A stretch of 33,536 bases of DNA. Origin: Candidatus Woesearchaeota archaeon (GTDB taxonomy: Archaea > Nanobdellota > Nanobdellia > Woesearchaeales > UBA11716). The translations under genes and the position numbers were made by a program. The notes under the pieces are model-generated. The model made no database searches. It was not told the origin of the DNA and worked only from the letters and a program-made list of their open reading frames with translations. The DNA lies in the NCBI GenBank assembly GCA_013329175.1, contig DUKR01000080.1:1-33536 (forward strand), read 5' to 3'. This document shows positions 1 to 7,660 of the stretch, piece by piece; the first letter of the stretch is position 1; the number at the start of each line of letters is the position of its first letter.

Positions 1-40
1 CAGACTTTTGCAAAGTTCTCTAATGTTTTCTGCTAGTATT

Positions 41-65
41 CATCCTAATCGTGATGCGTAGGATG
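41..65 (-). terminator. Hairpin after the thiolase operon
   Basis: CATCCTA (41-47) and TAGGATG (59-65) can form a 7-bp stem with an 11-base loop, eight bases after the stop of the last operon gene. No T-run follows on the minus strand, so it may be a 3' stabilising hairpin rather than a true terminator. Confidence 0.3.
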
Positions 66-72
66 AGGGTTA

Positions 73-1194
73 TTAAACCTTCCTCAGCACATGGACGCTG
101 ACTGTCCCGCCAGCCCCGCCTATGTTCTGCGCAAGAGCAGTCTTTGGGTTAGCAACCTGCCTGTCGCCTGCTTCGCCCCTGAGCTGCTTGGTGAGCTCAT
201 ATATCTGGGCAAGGCCCGTTGCTGAGATGGGATGGCCCTTAGCCTTGAGGCCGCCGGAGGGATTGATGGGCAGTTTTCCGTCAAGGCAAAACGCGCCATC
301 GTCTATCGCATTGCAGGCATGGCCTTTCTTCGCAAAGCCTAAATCCTCGCTGGCAATCAGCTCGACAATGGTGAAGGCGTCATGAAGCTCAGCGACATCA
401 ACGTCGCAAGGCTCGATGCCTGCCATGGCATAAGCGTTTTTTGCTGCCTCAACGGTCGCGTCCCACGACGTGTTGCTGTCGCGCTCAAAGGGGGAGATGT
501 AGTCGGTGCAGAGGTCTGAGCCTGCCACCCTGATGTCGGTCTTGTCTTTAGAGAGGACTGCCGCTGCTGCGCCGTCGACAGATACTGAGCAGTCAAACAT
601 CCGCAGGGGAGAGCAAACCATCGGAGAATCCCGTATCTGCTCAAGCGTTACTTTCTTCTGATAAAAGCGCGCCTTTGGGTTCAGAAATGCGTTATCGTGG
701 TTCTTGAGAGCAATTTTGGCAAGGTGCTCCGTGGTTGATTGCGGGTATGCGCTCATGTACTCCTGGGCAATCAGCGCGTTTTGGGCGGGAAAATTAAGGC
801 CTTCGTCCTGCTCCCATTTTGATTCCGCTGCCATCATGAACTCTTCAGTGATGCTTTCTGTCTTACAGGTCATGAGCTTCTCTGCTCCAATGACAAGGAC
901 GTGGTCAAACTCCTGCTGCTGAGCGAACCAGAACCCTGCGCCAGAGCTCCCGCAGGCAGCGGGCACCCTGATGATGGGCTTGTTGGTGCTGAAGACTGAT
1001 GCGAGCATGCTTGCAAAGTGGCGCTGCTTCTCTATGGAGAAGAACCACTCGATTGAGGAACAAACTATGGCATCTATCTGTGCAAACTTCAGGTCTGCGT
1101 CCTGCAGCGCTTCAAGGGCTGCCTCGTGGGCAAGCTGGTGGGAGAGCTTATCAGAAACTCCAAACTTAGTCATGCCAACGCCTTTGATGTACAT
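73..1194 (-). CDS. Archaeal-type thiolase (acetyl-CoA acetyltransferase-like), second paralog
   Basis: This 373-residue thiolase-fold protein belongs to the archaeal/SCP2-like group that makes or breaks 3-ketoacyl-CoA by Claisen chemistry. The nucleophilic cysteine is C81 in the VPAACGSSGAG segment. The family HDAF motif lies in VAELHDAF, and the third catalytic block is GHPISATG. The usual C-terminal CxG cysteine is replaced by an AQNIGGAGG segment, as is normal for archaeal thiolases. All key residues are present, so it is probably active. It is the last gene of the operon. The ATG at 1194 follows the upstream stop by 9 bases and aligns with the start of the paralog at 2350-3492. The chain length of its substrate cannot be read from sequence. 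Confidence 0.9.
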   Translation of the reverse strand: MYIKGVGMTKFGVSDKLSHQLAHEAALEALQDADLKFAQIDAIVCSSIEWFFSIEKQRHFASMLASVFSTNKPIIRVPAACGSSGAGFWFAQQQEFDHVLVIGAEKLMTCKTESITEEFMMAAESKWEQDEGLNFPAQNALIAQEYMSAYPQSTTEHLAKIALKNHDNAFLNPKARFYQKKVTLEQIRDSPMVCSPLRMFDCSVSVDGAAAAVLSKDKTDIRVAGSDLCTDYISPFERDSNTSWDATVEAAKNAYAMAGIEPCDVDVAELHDAFTIVELIASEDLGFAKKGHACNAIDDGAFCLDGKLPINPSGGLKAKGHPISATGLAQIYELTKQLRGEAGDRQVANPKTALAQNIGGAGGTVSVHVLRKV

Positions 1195-1203
1195 GATGGC
1201 CGC

Positions 1204-2331
1204 CTACTCCTGTATCAGTTTTGAGCCTATGGGCTGCTTGATGTCCCTTCGAATCGCGTCAAGCTCGTTTCCTACAAACGAGATGTTCTCAATCTCATAC
1301 GTCCCGTAGCCAAGAGTGCCTGCAAGCTCAACATAAGGCAGCTTCTTTAGGCAGAGCGCCTCCTGTATCGCAGTATCATGGACTACGGGATTGCGGGCTG
1401 CAAAGATGAGGTTGAAAAACCCTGGCTCTCCGTTCATTGCCGGGCCGTTTCCCTGCATGCCGATGGATGCGTCGCCAACGGTAATGAATGGAGGGAACAC
1501 ATGGGGGAATGTTGCCAATGCCAATCCCGCTTTCAGGGGATTTTTGGCAAGCTCATCAAAGGCCTTCTTTGAGAGGAATCTGGTGAGATTCTCAAACGCC
1601 CCGTCAATCCCCAACACGGTGTCGGTCTTGATAACCGGGAGGTTGATGAGAAGGCCAGTTTCGTAGACAGCTTTTGCTATCTCGAAGGTGAACTCGCGCT
1701 CTTTCTTTACAATGAATCCGCCCTTCGCAAGGTCAGCATAGTTCACGCCAAATTCAGTGATGATTTCGGCGATGCCTGATTTCTCAACTGCCTTCTCCAG
1801 AGGCATGAAGAAGCTCTGCTCGGCAATGGTGATGTTCTTTGGCTCTGCCCCTTTTCGTACGAGATAGCTGATGACTGCCCTGATGACTTGGGGATTGGTG
1901 CATATGCCCAAATAGGGGTAGCCAGGGATGCTGAGGTTGGGCTTGAGGAGGATTTTTTGCTTTTTGCTGACTGCAAGACCGCCGATGAGTTCCAGCGCTT
2001 CATCAACAGCCTCGCCAACGTCATATTTTATCCTGACTGCCGCTATGGCATTGTCGCCTGCGTTGGGAATGTCTTCGTAAACGTCACCTAGGCAATAGTC
2101 TTTGATGGTCTTCTTGGGCATGCGGTGGCCGTGCTCATCTTCTAAGATGAGGACATTGTAGGGGACAATGGGGTGGAGGGGATTTGGGATGTGGACCTTT
2201 GTTATGCCGATGACTTTTGTCTTTGTCCCGATGACTTTCTTTATATTCCCGCCGTCATGGATGCATCTCTCAATGGGATGGATATACTTCTTTCCTGAAC
2301 TCTCTCCTACCCAGCGTATGACTCGCACCAT
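1204..2331 (-). CDS. DUF35-like OB-fold fused to DUF362 domain
   Basis: This 375-residue protein appears to have two domains. Residues about 33-88 resemble a DUF35 OB-fold, the usual partner of archaeal thiolases, but the zinc-ribbon cysteines normally before it are missing. Residues about 95-355 match DUF362. The visible DUF362 blocks are ILLKPNL (127-133), LPVIKTDTVLGIDGAFENL (231-249) and GMQGNGP (291-297). DUF362 has no settled function and no ferredoxin CxxCxxC segment is present here. The gene lies between two thiolase genes, which supports an acyl-CoA role for the complex. The ATG at 2331 is preferred over the GTG at 2340 because AGGTGA ends five bases before it. The DUF35 assignment rests partly on gene context and is less certain than the DUF362 one. 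Confidence 0.75.
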   Translation of the reverse strand: MVRVIRWVGESSGKKYIHPIERCIHDGGNIKKVIGTKTKVIGITKVHIPNPLHPIVPYNVLILEDEHGHRMPKKTIKDYCLGDVYEDIPNAGDNAIAAVRIKYDVGEAVDEALELIGGLAVSKKQKILLKPNLSIPGYPYLGICTNPQVIRAVISYLVRKGAEPKNITIAEQSFFMPLEKAVEKSGIAEIITEFGVNYADLAKGGFIVKKEREFTFEIAKAVYETGLLINLPVIKTDTVLGIDGAFENLTRFLSKKAFDELAKNPLKAGLALATFPHVFPPFITVGDASIGMQGNGPAMNGEPGFFNLIFAARNPVVHDTAIQEALCLKKLPYVELAGTLGYGTYEIENISFVGNELDAIRRDIKQPIGSKLIQE

Positions 2332-2349
2332 TACATTCACCTTTCCTTA

Positions 2350-3492
2350 TCAGCCTGCCACTTTCCTGAAGATGTGGACGATTGAGGTTCCGCCTGCTCC
2401 GCCGACGTTATGGGCAAGGCCAAGCGCTGCACCCTTCACCTGGCGCTCGCCGCACCTGCCCCTGAGCTGGTCAACAATCTCGACTATCTGGGCAACGCCA
2501 GTTGGCGAGATGGGATGGCCTCTTGCCTTGAGGCCGCCAGAAGTATTGGTTGGCATCCTGCCGCCAAGGTTTATTACGCCGCTTCTGACAAAGTCTTTGC
2601 CTTCTCCTTTTTTGCAAAAACCTAAATCTTCATAGGCTATAAGCTCGACGATACTGAAGGCATCGTGAATCTCAGCGACGCTGATGTCACCTTGCTTCAC
2701 TTTGGCCTGCGCAAAGGCTTCTTTTCCTGCCTCAATGGTTGAGCTCCAGACACACATATCCTCCCGCTCAAAGGGAGCGATGTGGTCTGTTGCAAGGCCG
2801 CTTCCAATGACTTCTACTTCCGAAGGTGCGGTTGATATGACTGCTGCTGCTGCTCCGTTGACAGTGAGGGAGCAGTCGTAGAGGGTGAATGGCTCGGCAA
2901 TCATGGGGCCGTTCTTGATTTTTTCCATGGAGACTGGCTTTTTGTAGAAAGGAGCTTTGGGGTTCAATGCGCCGTTGCCATGGTTCTTGAATGCTATCAG
3001 CTCAAGGTCTTCATGGGTAGTGCCAAAGCGGGTGAAGTGCTGCTGGGCAACAAGGGCATTGGCCGCAGGAAATATCAATCCTTCGTCCTGCTCCCATGCA
3101 TTCTCAGACGCGTTCATGATCTCCCTGGTCACCAGTGGCGTGGTTGATGAAGCAACCTTGTCAACGCCGACTATCAGCACAGTCTTGTACCTGAGGCGAA
3201 GGCCTGACCAGAAGGCCGCTCCGCCCCCGCCGCAGACCGCAGGGACGCGGATGATGGGCATCTTTCTCTTGAGCACTGATGACAGGACTGAAGGGAAGTG
3301 GCGCTGGCGGTCATCGTTCATTTTGGTGTCGGAATTGGAAACAACGATTGCGTCAATCTCATCCATGCTTTTCTTTGCGTCTTTCAGGGCAAGTGCGATT
3401 GCCTCATGGGCCATGACTGCCATGGGGATGGAGTCCAGGCTGAACTTAGTCATGCCTACGCCATGCACGAATCGTTTTGGACAGCCTGCCAT
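2350..3492 (-). CDS. Archaeal-type thiolase (acetyl-CoA acetyltransferase-like), first paralog
   Basis: This 380-residue thiolase condenses or cleaves acyl-CoA thioesters. The nucleophile is C87 in VPAVCGGGGAAF. VAEIHDAF and GHPISPTG supply the two catalytic histidines, and the C-terminal HNVGGAGGT segment replaces the CxG motif of bacterial thiolases. It is clearly paralogous to the thiolase at 73-1194 over the full length but well diverged, so the two could form different subunits of one complex or accept different chains. In Methanothermococcus the archaeal thiolase binds a DUF35 protein and HMG-CoA synthase. Here the next gene carries the DUF35-like domain, but no HMG-CoA synthase is nearby. 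It lies 32 bases after the dehydratase gene in the same operon. Confidence 0.9.
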   Translation of the reverse strand: MAGCPKRFVHGVGMTKFSLDSIPMAVMAHEAIALALKDAKKSMDEIDAIVVSNSDTKMNDDRQRHFPSVLSSVLKRKMPIIRVPAVCGGGGAAFWSGLRLRYKTVLIVGVDKVASSTTPLVTREIMNASENAWEQDEGLIFPAANALVAQQHFTRFGTTHEDLELIAFKNHGNGALNPKAPFYKKPVSMEKIKNGPMIAEPFTLYDCSLTVNGAAAAVISTAPSEVEVIGSGLATDHIAPFEREDMCVWSSTIEAGKEAFAQAKVKQGDISVAEIHDAFSIVELIAYEDLGFCKKGEGKDFVRSGVINLGGRMPTNTSGGLKARGHPISPTGVAQIVEIVDQLRGRCGERQVKGAALGLAHNVGGAGGTSIVHIFRKVAG

Positions 3493-3524
3493 TGCACATC
3501 ACTGCTGATTTATTATCACTTCTG

Positions 3525-4022
3525 CTACTTAGCTTTTGAGAACTTTGACCTGAATTCCTGCCTATCCACAATTGCAAGCATGATGGTCGCTTCGGCAGCC
3601 CTGATGCCGCTATGGGAGGCTGATGCGTTGAGCATTGCTCCCTTCTCGTCCATCCCAACAAGCTCTATTTCGAAGGTGAGCTTTGCGCCAGGGAAAGTAG
3701 GAGCCTTGAACCTGGCATCTTTGATCTTGTGTGCAAGGACGTCTTTTGTCTCGTGGTTGTCGAGATTGTACCTGACAAGAAGGGTAGCTGCCTGGCCCAT
3801 GCCTTCCACAATCAATGCCCCTGGCATGATGGGAAATCCCCTGAAGTGGCCTTTGAAGTATGACTCGTTGGGGCTTACCGTTTTTTCTGCCACCAGCTTT
3901 TTCTTGTCAAGCATGGTGACTCTGTCAATGAAGAGGAAAGGCTCATCGTAAGGGATTATCTTCCTAATCGCTTCCTTGTCAAGGCTTCCGTCACTTTTTT
4001 TGAGGTTGTCAATGGATTGCAT
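3525..4022 (-). CDS. FabZ-like hot-dog 3-hydroxyacyl dehydratase
   Basis: This 165-residue protein matches the FabZ/FabA hot-dog fold that dehydrates 3-hydroxyacyl thioesters. The core block at residues 58-77 has the catalytic histidine H59 (GHFRG) and glutamate E73 (IVEGMGQ), with the MPG turn between them. The usual GHFPG is GHFRG here. An N-terminal extension of about 20 residues precedes the first conserved segment (YDEPFLFIDRV). It is the first gene of the thiolase operon. Archaea generally lack bacterial ACP-dependent fatty acid synthesis, so the substrate may be a CoA thioester produced by the adjacent thiolases, which is an inference. A TATA-like stretch at 4072-4080 would give a leader of about 27 bases with a GAGG motif shortly before the ATG. 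Confidence 0.85.
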   Translation of the reverse strand: MQSIDNLKKSDGSLDKEAIRKIIPYDEPFLFIDRVTMLDKKKLVAEKTVSPNESYFKGHFRGFPIMPGALIVEGMGQAATLLVRYNLDNHETKDVLAHKIKDARFKAPTFPGAKLTFEIELVGMDEKGAMLNASASHSGIRAAEATIMLAIVDRQEFRSKFSKAK

Positions 4023-4071
4023 AGTGCTGCCTCTGATGGGGGTTTTATCGTCGGTGCTTAACGATAGTTTC

Positions 4072-4080
4072 TTTTTAAAT
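4072..4080 (-). promoter_or_regulatory. TATA-like promoter of the thiolase operon
   Basis: The minus strand reads ATTTAAAAA, centred about 54 bases before the ATG at 4022, which would give a leader of about 27 bases. A GAGG motif stands in that leader eight bases before the ATG, so this transcript is probably not leaderless. Confidence 0.45.
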
Positions 4081-4093
4081 CATTCGGTTGGCG

Positions 4094-4165
4094 GTAATAG
4101 TTCACCTTTATGACGTTGCCTACCTCTTTCCTCCCGCAGGGCAGTTCAGGCTGGTGAACTATTAC
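4094..4165. repeat. 13-bp perfect inverted repeat between two divergent promoters
   Basis: GTAATAGTTCACC at 4094-4106 is exactly complementary in reverse to GGTGAACTATTAC at 4153-4165, with 46 bases between. Each arm lies about 15 bases upstream of one TATA-like box (4072-4080 on the minus strand, 4181-4187 on the plus strand). The bases between can also pair (4111-4120 with 4140-4148, imperfectly), so a long RNA or cruciform hairpin is an alternative to two protein-binding sites. No family of riboswitch was recognised. Confidence 0.7.
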
Positions 4166-4180
4166 ACAAAACCATAATAA

Positions 4181-4187
4181 TTAAATA
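4181..4187 (+). promoter_or_regulatory. TATA-like promoter of the cupin/SDR operon
   Basis: TTAAATA in an AT-rich stretch lies 29 bases before the ATG at 4213 and 47 bases before the ATG at 4231. Depending on which start is used, the mRNA is leaderless or has a leader of about 20 bases carrying GGAGGT. Confidence 0.45.
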
Positions 4188-4230
4188 GAAAACGGGGAAA
4201 TTCCACCAATATATGGTGGAGGTAGTCCAT

Positions 4231-4620
4231 ATGCCTAATGAAAAAGTAATCAAGATAAAGCCTGCATTCGAGGATGGAAGGGGAAAAATCTCCAACATCA
4301 TTGAGGATAGCTCTATCTCTCACGTTGCGATAATTACTTCAAAGAAAGGAAGCATCAGGGCAAATCACTACCATCCTGAGCAGATCCAGTATGAGTTTCT
4401 CATCAGTGGAAGGTATGAGAGCAGCTCAAAGGACCTAAAGAAAGAGGGCGCAAAAATAGAGAAAATTGTTGTTGAGCCAGGGGATTTAGTTATTACCCCC
4501 CCTATGATAGCACATGCCATGAGGTTTACTGAGGACTCTGTGATGCTGAACATAACGACAGGCAGCAGGGACCCAGAAAAATTCAAAGAGCACACCATCA
4601 AATACGAACTCATAAAGTGA
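4231..4620 (+). CDS. Cupin-fold sugar isomerase/epimerase-like protein
   Basis: This small single-domain cupin (129 residues from this start) resembles the RmlC/FdtA/WxcM group that epimerises or isomerises nucleotide-linked keto sugars. The first cupin motif is seen as NHYHPEQIQYEFLISG and the second as PGDLVITPPMIAHAM. The spacing of histidines is consistent with a metal or active-site histidine set. It overlaps the following SDR gene, so the two probably act on the same nucleotide sugar. Two starts compete. The ATG at 4231 has GGAGGT seven bases upstream, while the ATG at 4213 would be leaderless relative to the TATA-like TTAAATA at 4181-4187. The exact sugar substrate is not identifiable. 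Confidence 0.75.
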   Translation: MPNEKVIKIKPAFEDGRGKISNIIEDSSISHVAIITSKKGSIRANHYHPEQIQYEFLISGRYESSSKDLKKEGAKIEKIVVEPGDLVITPPMIAHAMRFTEDSVMLNITTGSRDPEKFKEHTIKYELIK

Positions 4621-5708
4621 AGCCAATGGATGCAATATTCTACGATGACGTAGAGACGATAGCAAAGGCAATTGCTGAGGATGCGCTGGCTCTTGAGGCA
4701 AAGACGCTCCTCATCTCAGGCGGCGCAGGATTTCTTGGCAACTATTTCATTGGGGTAATTGAGTATCTCAACAGCCACGTCCTGAAAACTCCCTGCCATA
4801 TTATCTCCATTGATAACTTCACAAGCGGCGTTTCCTACGCAACAGGAGAAAACAAAGATCTCACCACCATAAGGCACGACATCAAGAATCCACTCTCCAT
4901 TGGCAGGGACGTCCACTTCATTATCCATGCGGCAGGGCTTGCATCCCCAAAATTCTATCGCCAGCACAAGATAGAGACTATTGACGTCGCAACCCTTGGG
5001 ACAAAGAACCTTCTGGAGTTAGCAAGAAAACCCTACGTTGAAAGCATGCTCTATTTCAGCTCAAGTGAGGTGTATGGCGATCCTCATCCTGCATTTATTC
5101 CAACCCCTGAAACCTACTGGGGCAATGTCTCTTTCACCGGCCCACGCTCAAATTACGATGAGTCCAAGAGGCTCGGTGAAGCCATGTGTGTCGCATATTA
5201 CCAGACTTATAACCTCCCCGTCAAGGCAGTGCGCCCATTCAACGTCTACGGCCCAGGCATGAGAATAGATGATTATCGCGTCATCCCCAACTTTGTCAGC
5301 AACCTCTTCAGAGGCAAGCCGCTCCCTGTCTACGGAGGCGGAAACAGGACAAGGACATTCTGCTACGTCACCGACGCGATGACGGGCTTTTTTAAGGTGC
5401 TCTTCTCAACGCACAACGGCGAGGCATTCAATGTGGGCAATGATGACGAGGAAATCAGCATCGTTGAGCTTGCCCACGTGATGAACAGCCTGTTTTCCCC
5501 TGAAAACGGGGTGCAAAAGACCAAAGGGATCAATGACGCCTATGCTGAAGGTGACCCCAGCAGGAGGCTGCCTGACCTTACGAAAATCAGAACGCTGCTG
5601 TCCTACAGCCCTGAGATTGGCCTTAAAACGGGATTGAAGCGGTTCTATGCGTGGGCTAAAGAGAAGTATGGCAACTCGGATTTGCCTGCAACAATCAACT
5701 GCCCGTAG
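4617..5708 (+). CDS. NAD-dependent sugar epimerase/dehydratase (UXS-like extended SDR)
   Basis: This 363-residue extended SDR has a Rossmann motif SGGAGFLGNYF near residue 35, after an N-terminal extension of about 30 residues. The catalytic SSSEVYG and YDESK blocks are present. The stretch TYWGNVSFTGPRSNYDESKR closely resembles the substrate region of UDP-glucuronate decarboxylases (EYWGNV...GPR.YDEGKR), so a UDP-xylose-synthase-like or related 4-keto sugar reaction is likely. The GTG at 4617 overlaps the stop of the cupin gene, and an ATG at 4626 is an alternative start. Its 3' end overlaps the convergent membrane-protein gene by 14 bases. UDP-glucuronate decarboxylation is an inference, and other SDR activities remain possible. 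Confidence 0.8.
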   Translation: MKPMDAIFYDDVETIAKAIAEDALALEAKTLLISGGAGFLGNYFIGVIEYLNSHVLKTPCHIISIDNFTSGVSYATGENKDLTTIRHDIKNPLSIGRDVHFIIHAAGLASPKFYRQHKIETIDVATLGTKNLLELARKPYVESMLYFSSSEVYGDPHPAFIPTPETYWGNVSFTGPRSNYDESKRLGEAMCVAYYQTYNLPVKAVRPFNVYGPGMRIDDYRVIPNFVSNLFRGKPLPVYGGGNRTRTFCYVTDAMTGFFKVLFSTHNGEAFNVGNDDEEISIVELAHVMNSLFSPENGVQKTKGINDAYAEGDPSRRLPDLTKIRTLLSYSPEIGLKTGLKRFYAWAKEKYGNSDLPATINCP

Positions 5709-6048
5709 TTCTTTTTCTGTAAACAAGGAATATCCCAATCCCATAGAGAGCAACAGACAGCACCGCAATCGAGAGATAGATATTGTGAAACAGCCTGTCA
5801 ATAGTCCACAGCAATTGCGAATACACGACAAGACCTATGAACAGCGAAAAAAAGAGCGTTTCATCCCTTTCAATGGGCAAATGCGAGAAAAGCAGAAAAA
5901 AAGGGAGCAGGAAAAAAAGAAAAATGGCAATAAACGCCTTTGCCCCTGTCAAACCAAAGAAGAAAGAGGGAACAAGCAGGAAAAAAAAGATTCCAGCAAT
6001 AATGCTGATTCGGTTCATCTTCAGCTGCGAGATAAGATTGTCAGCCAT
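5695..6048 (-). CDS. Small four-helix membrane protein of unknown function
   Basis: I do not recognise the family. From the ATG at 6048 it is 117 residues. About four hydrophobic segments can be seen: two rich in phenylalanine and leucine near the N-terminus, then two near the C-terminus ending in a basic tail (YRKRTTGS). The start at 6048 is chosen because ATGGCTGA overlaps the stop of the upstream GT-C gene, a typical coupled arrangement; a longer frame begins at 6093. Its position suggests it works with the membrane glycosyltransferase before it, perhaps as a small accessory or lipid-carrier transport subunit, but that is a guess. The opposite strand carries a long lysine-rich frame that is an antisense artefact of this hydrophobic gene. 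Confidence 0.6.
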   Translation of the reverse strand: MADNLISQLKMNRISIIAGIFFFLLVPSFFFGLTGAKAFIAIFLFFLLPFFLLFSHLPIERDETLFFSLFIGLVVYSQLLWTIDRLFHNIYLSIAVLSVALYGIGIFLVYRKRTTGS

Positions 6049-7660
6049 AGCGATACACCCTGATAAGTTGAGTCTGGTAAACAATGCTTGCATTCTGCGC
6101 CGCCTGGCTTTCCAACTGCTGCAATTGCTGTATCTGATCAGCCCTTCCCATTGCGGCTAAATCCGAATAGTCAAAAGCGACATGGGTAAAGGTTGAGTTG
6201 ATAGGCTCCCACCCTTTAACCTCAGCAACCGTCTCATACCTGCCGATATGCTCGTACGACTGGGTTGCATAGTGCCTGCTCAATATCTGAATCCACCTCC
6301 ACTTGGGATAGGATATGGTGCCAAGGATATTCACTCCCTCAGCGGCTGGAACGTTTGATTCTATCCATGAAGCAAGCTCCATCTGCGCAGGAGTGATTCT
6401 GCTGATGCCGTCATAGGACTGCTCAAGTGTAGCATATGCCTGCATGCCCTGGGTTGAGATCACGACTGCAAGGAAAGCTATGGCAAGGGCATATGAGGCA
6501 ACCTGTTGGCCTCGCTTTGCAAGAGGGATGAATCTGGGAAGCGATGCAATGGCAACGCCCATGATGGCGTAAAAGAAGTACGGCTCTATCATCATGAACC
6601 GTGCAATCCTGTAATTGTCTGGAGTGGATAATCCAAAAAAAGGAAAGTGATACACAAGATACAGGGCAACCATTCCGCTCAACAGAAAATATTTCTTTGT
6701 TCCCTTGCTGAACAAAAGGAGGGCAATCCCCACCATAAGCAGTCCAATAGTCCAGTATCCAGGGTAACTCGTTGCATACTCGCTAAATGCCGGATTCAGG
6801 CCAAAGTTGTTTGCTGGCCTGTCAATCCAGGTGAACAGCGTAGCGACTGCCATAACCGATGGATTCTCTCCTGAGTCACCACCCAGGCCTGAAAAGTAGA
6901 TGGGATACATCATCCATGTGAGGAAAAAAAAGACGCCAAGCATAGCAAGATACTGCTTCCACAGGCTTGGCAATGCCGGCAGCTTCCTGTATGCAATGAA
7001 GAAGAATGCGATTACGATAAGGGAGTAGATGACAAGAAAGGCGGTCGCTGAGAAATGGGCAAGTGAAGAAGATGCAAGCAGGAGCATATACAGCCAGAGA
7101 TAGGCAAGGTGCTTTTTCTTCTCATCTCCATAGAATGCTGCCAGAGCCATGTACAGGGAATATGCAGTCAGGGGGATGAACACAAACGCAAAGGTGTTGT
7201 GCCTCTGCCCCCACAGGTAGGACATGATTTCCCTGAATGAGAACATAAGAGGGATAGCAGTAAGAATCGCTGGAAGAAACCCAAACAGCTTTCGCATGAC
7301 AACATACATAGAAATGCAGCCAAGAATGGACGTGAATGCTATGAACAGGAATACAGGAACTATCCGCTCACCACCAAAAATCTGCATCAGAGAATAATCA
7401 ATGTTGTACGCCGGAGGATACACAATCCCCCTCGGCCCAAGAAGTATGTTGTAGCCAGCATACCACCCTCCAAGCGATGGAGGGGTATCCCCTATGAGGT
7501 TCATGGTCCTGCCCAGGTAGGTGATGTGATCCCCATACGAGAATATGTAGGCACCGTCATGCTCTGAAAACGGCAGGTGATTGTCCTGCAGGGGGAGTGT
7601 CCAGAAAAAGAAGGAAACGGCAAACAAAATTCCAATGACAATCCAATCGCGATTATCCAT
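6041..7660 (-). CDS. Multi-pass membrane GT-C-type glycosyltransferase-like protein
   Basis: This 539-residue integral membrane protein starts with one helix, then an acidic extracytoplasmic loop (FSEHDGAYIFSYGDH) of the kind GT-C enzymes use for catalysis. About ten further hydrophobic segments follow to about residue 410. The last 120 or so residues are soluble and begin TPAQMELASWIESNVP, a layout seen in archaeal membrane proteins of the PMT/AglB/YfhO type. It probably moves sugars from a polyprenyl-phosphate donor on the outer face. It overlaps the methyltransferase stop by eight bases and the small membrane protein by eight bases, so the three genes are translationally coupled. It was assigned by topology and context; no specific family was recognised with certainty. 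Confidence 0.7.
   Translation of the reverse strand: MDNRDWIVIGILFAVSFFFWTLPLQDNHLPFSEHDGAYIFSYGDHITYLGRTMNLIGDTPPSLGGWYAGYNILLGPRGIVYPPAYNIDYSLMQIFGGERIVPVFLFIAFTSILGCISMYVVMRKLFGFLPAILTAIPLMFSFREIMSYLWGQRHNTFAFVFIPLTAYSLYMALAAFYGDEKKKHLAYLWLYMLLLASSSLAHFSATAFLVIYSLIVIAFFFIAYRKLPALPSLWKQYLAMLGVFFFLTWMMYPIYFSGLGGDSGENPSVMAVATLFTWIDRPANNFGLNPAFSEYATSYPGYWTIGLLMVGIALLLFSKGTKKYFLLSGMVALYLVYHFPFFGLSTPDNYRIARFMMIEPYFFYAIMGVAIASLPRFIPLAKRGQQVASYALAIAFLAVVISTQGMQAYATLEQSYDGISRITPAQMELASWIESNVPAAEGVNILGTISYPKWRWIQILSRHYATQSYEHIGRYETVAEVKGWEPINSTFTHVAFDYSDLAAMGRADQIQQLQQLESQAAQNASIVYQTQLIRVYRYG

Noticed and set aside
1..72. Coding sequence or RNA gene at the left edge
   Set aside because: Only a 7-bp hairpin is visible, with no convincing open frame or RNA family pattern.
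3298..3951. Plus-strand open frame of 217 codons
   Set aside because: It lies opposite the thiolase and FabZ-like genes, both of which have clear family motifs, and its own translation shows no recognisable domain.
4231..4620. Methylphosphonate synthase, because a cupin occurs in a locus with phosphonate genes
   Set aside because: The protein is only about 129 residues, a single RmlC/FdtA-like cupin, far from the phosphonate operon and coupled to a sugar SDR.
5647..6063. Plus-strand open frame of 138 codons rich in lysine, glutamine and glutamate
   Set aside because: It is the antisense of a phenylalanine- and leucine-rich membrane gene, which always yields such composition. It also overlaps the end of the SDR gene, and the membrane gene has a coupled start.
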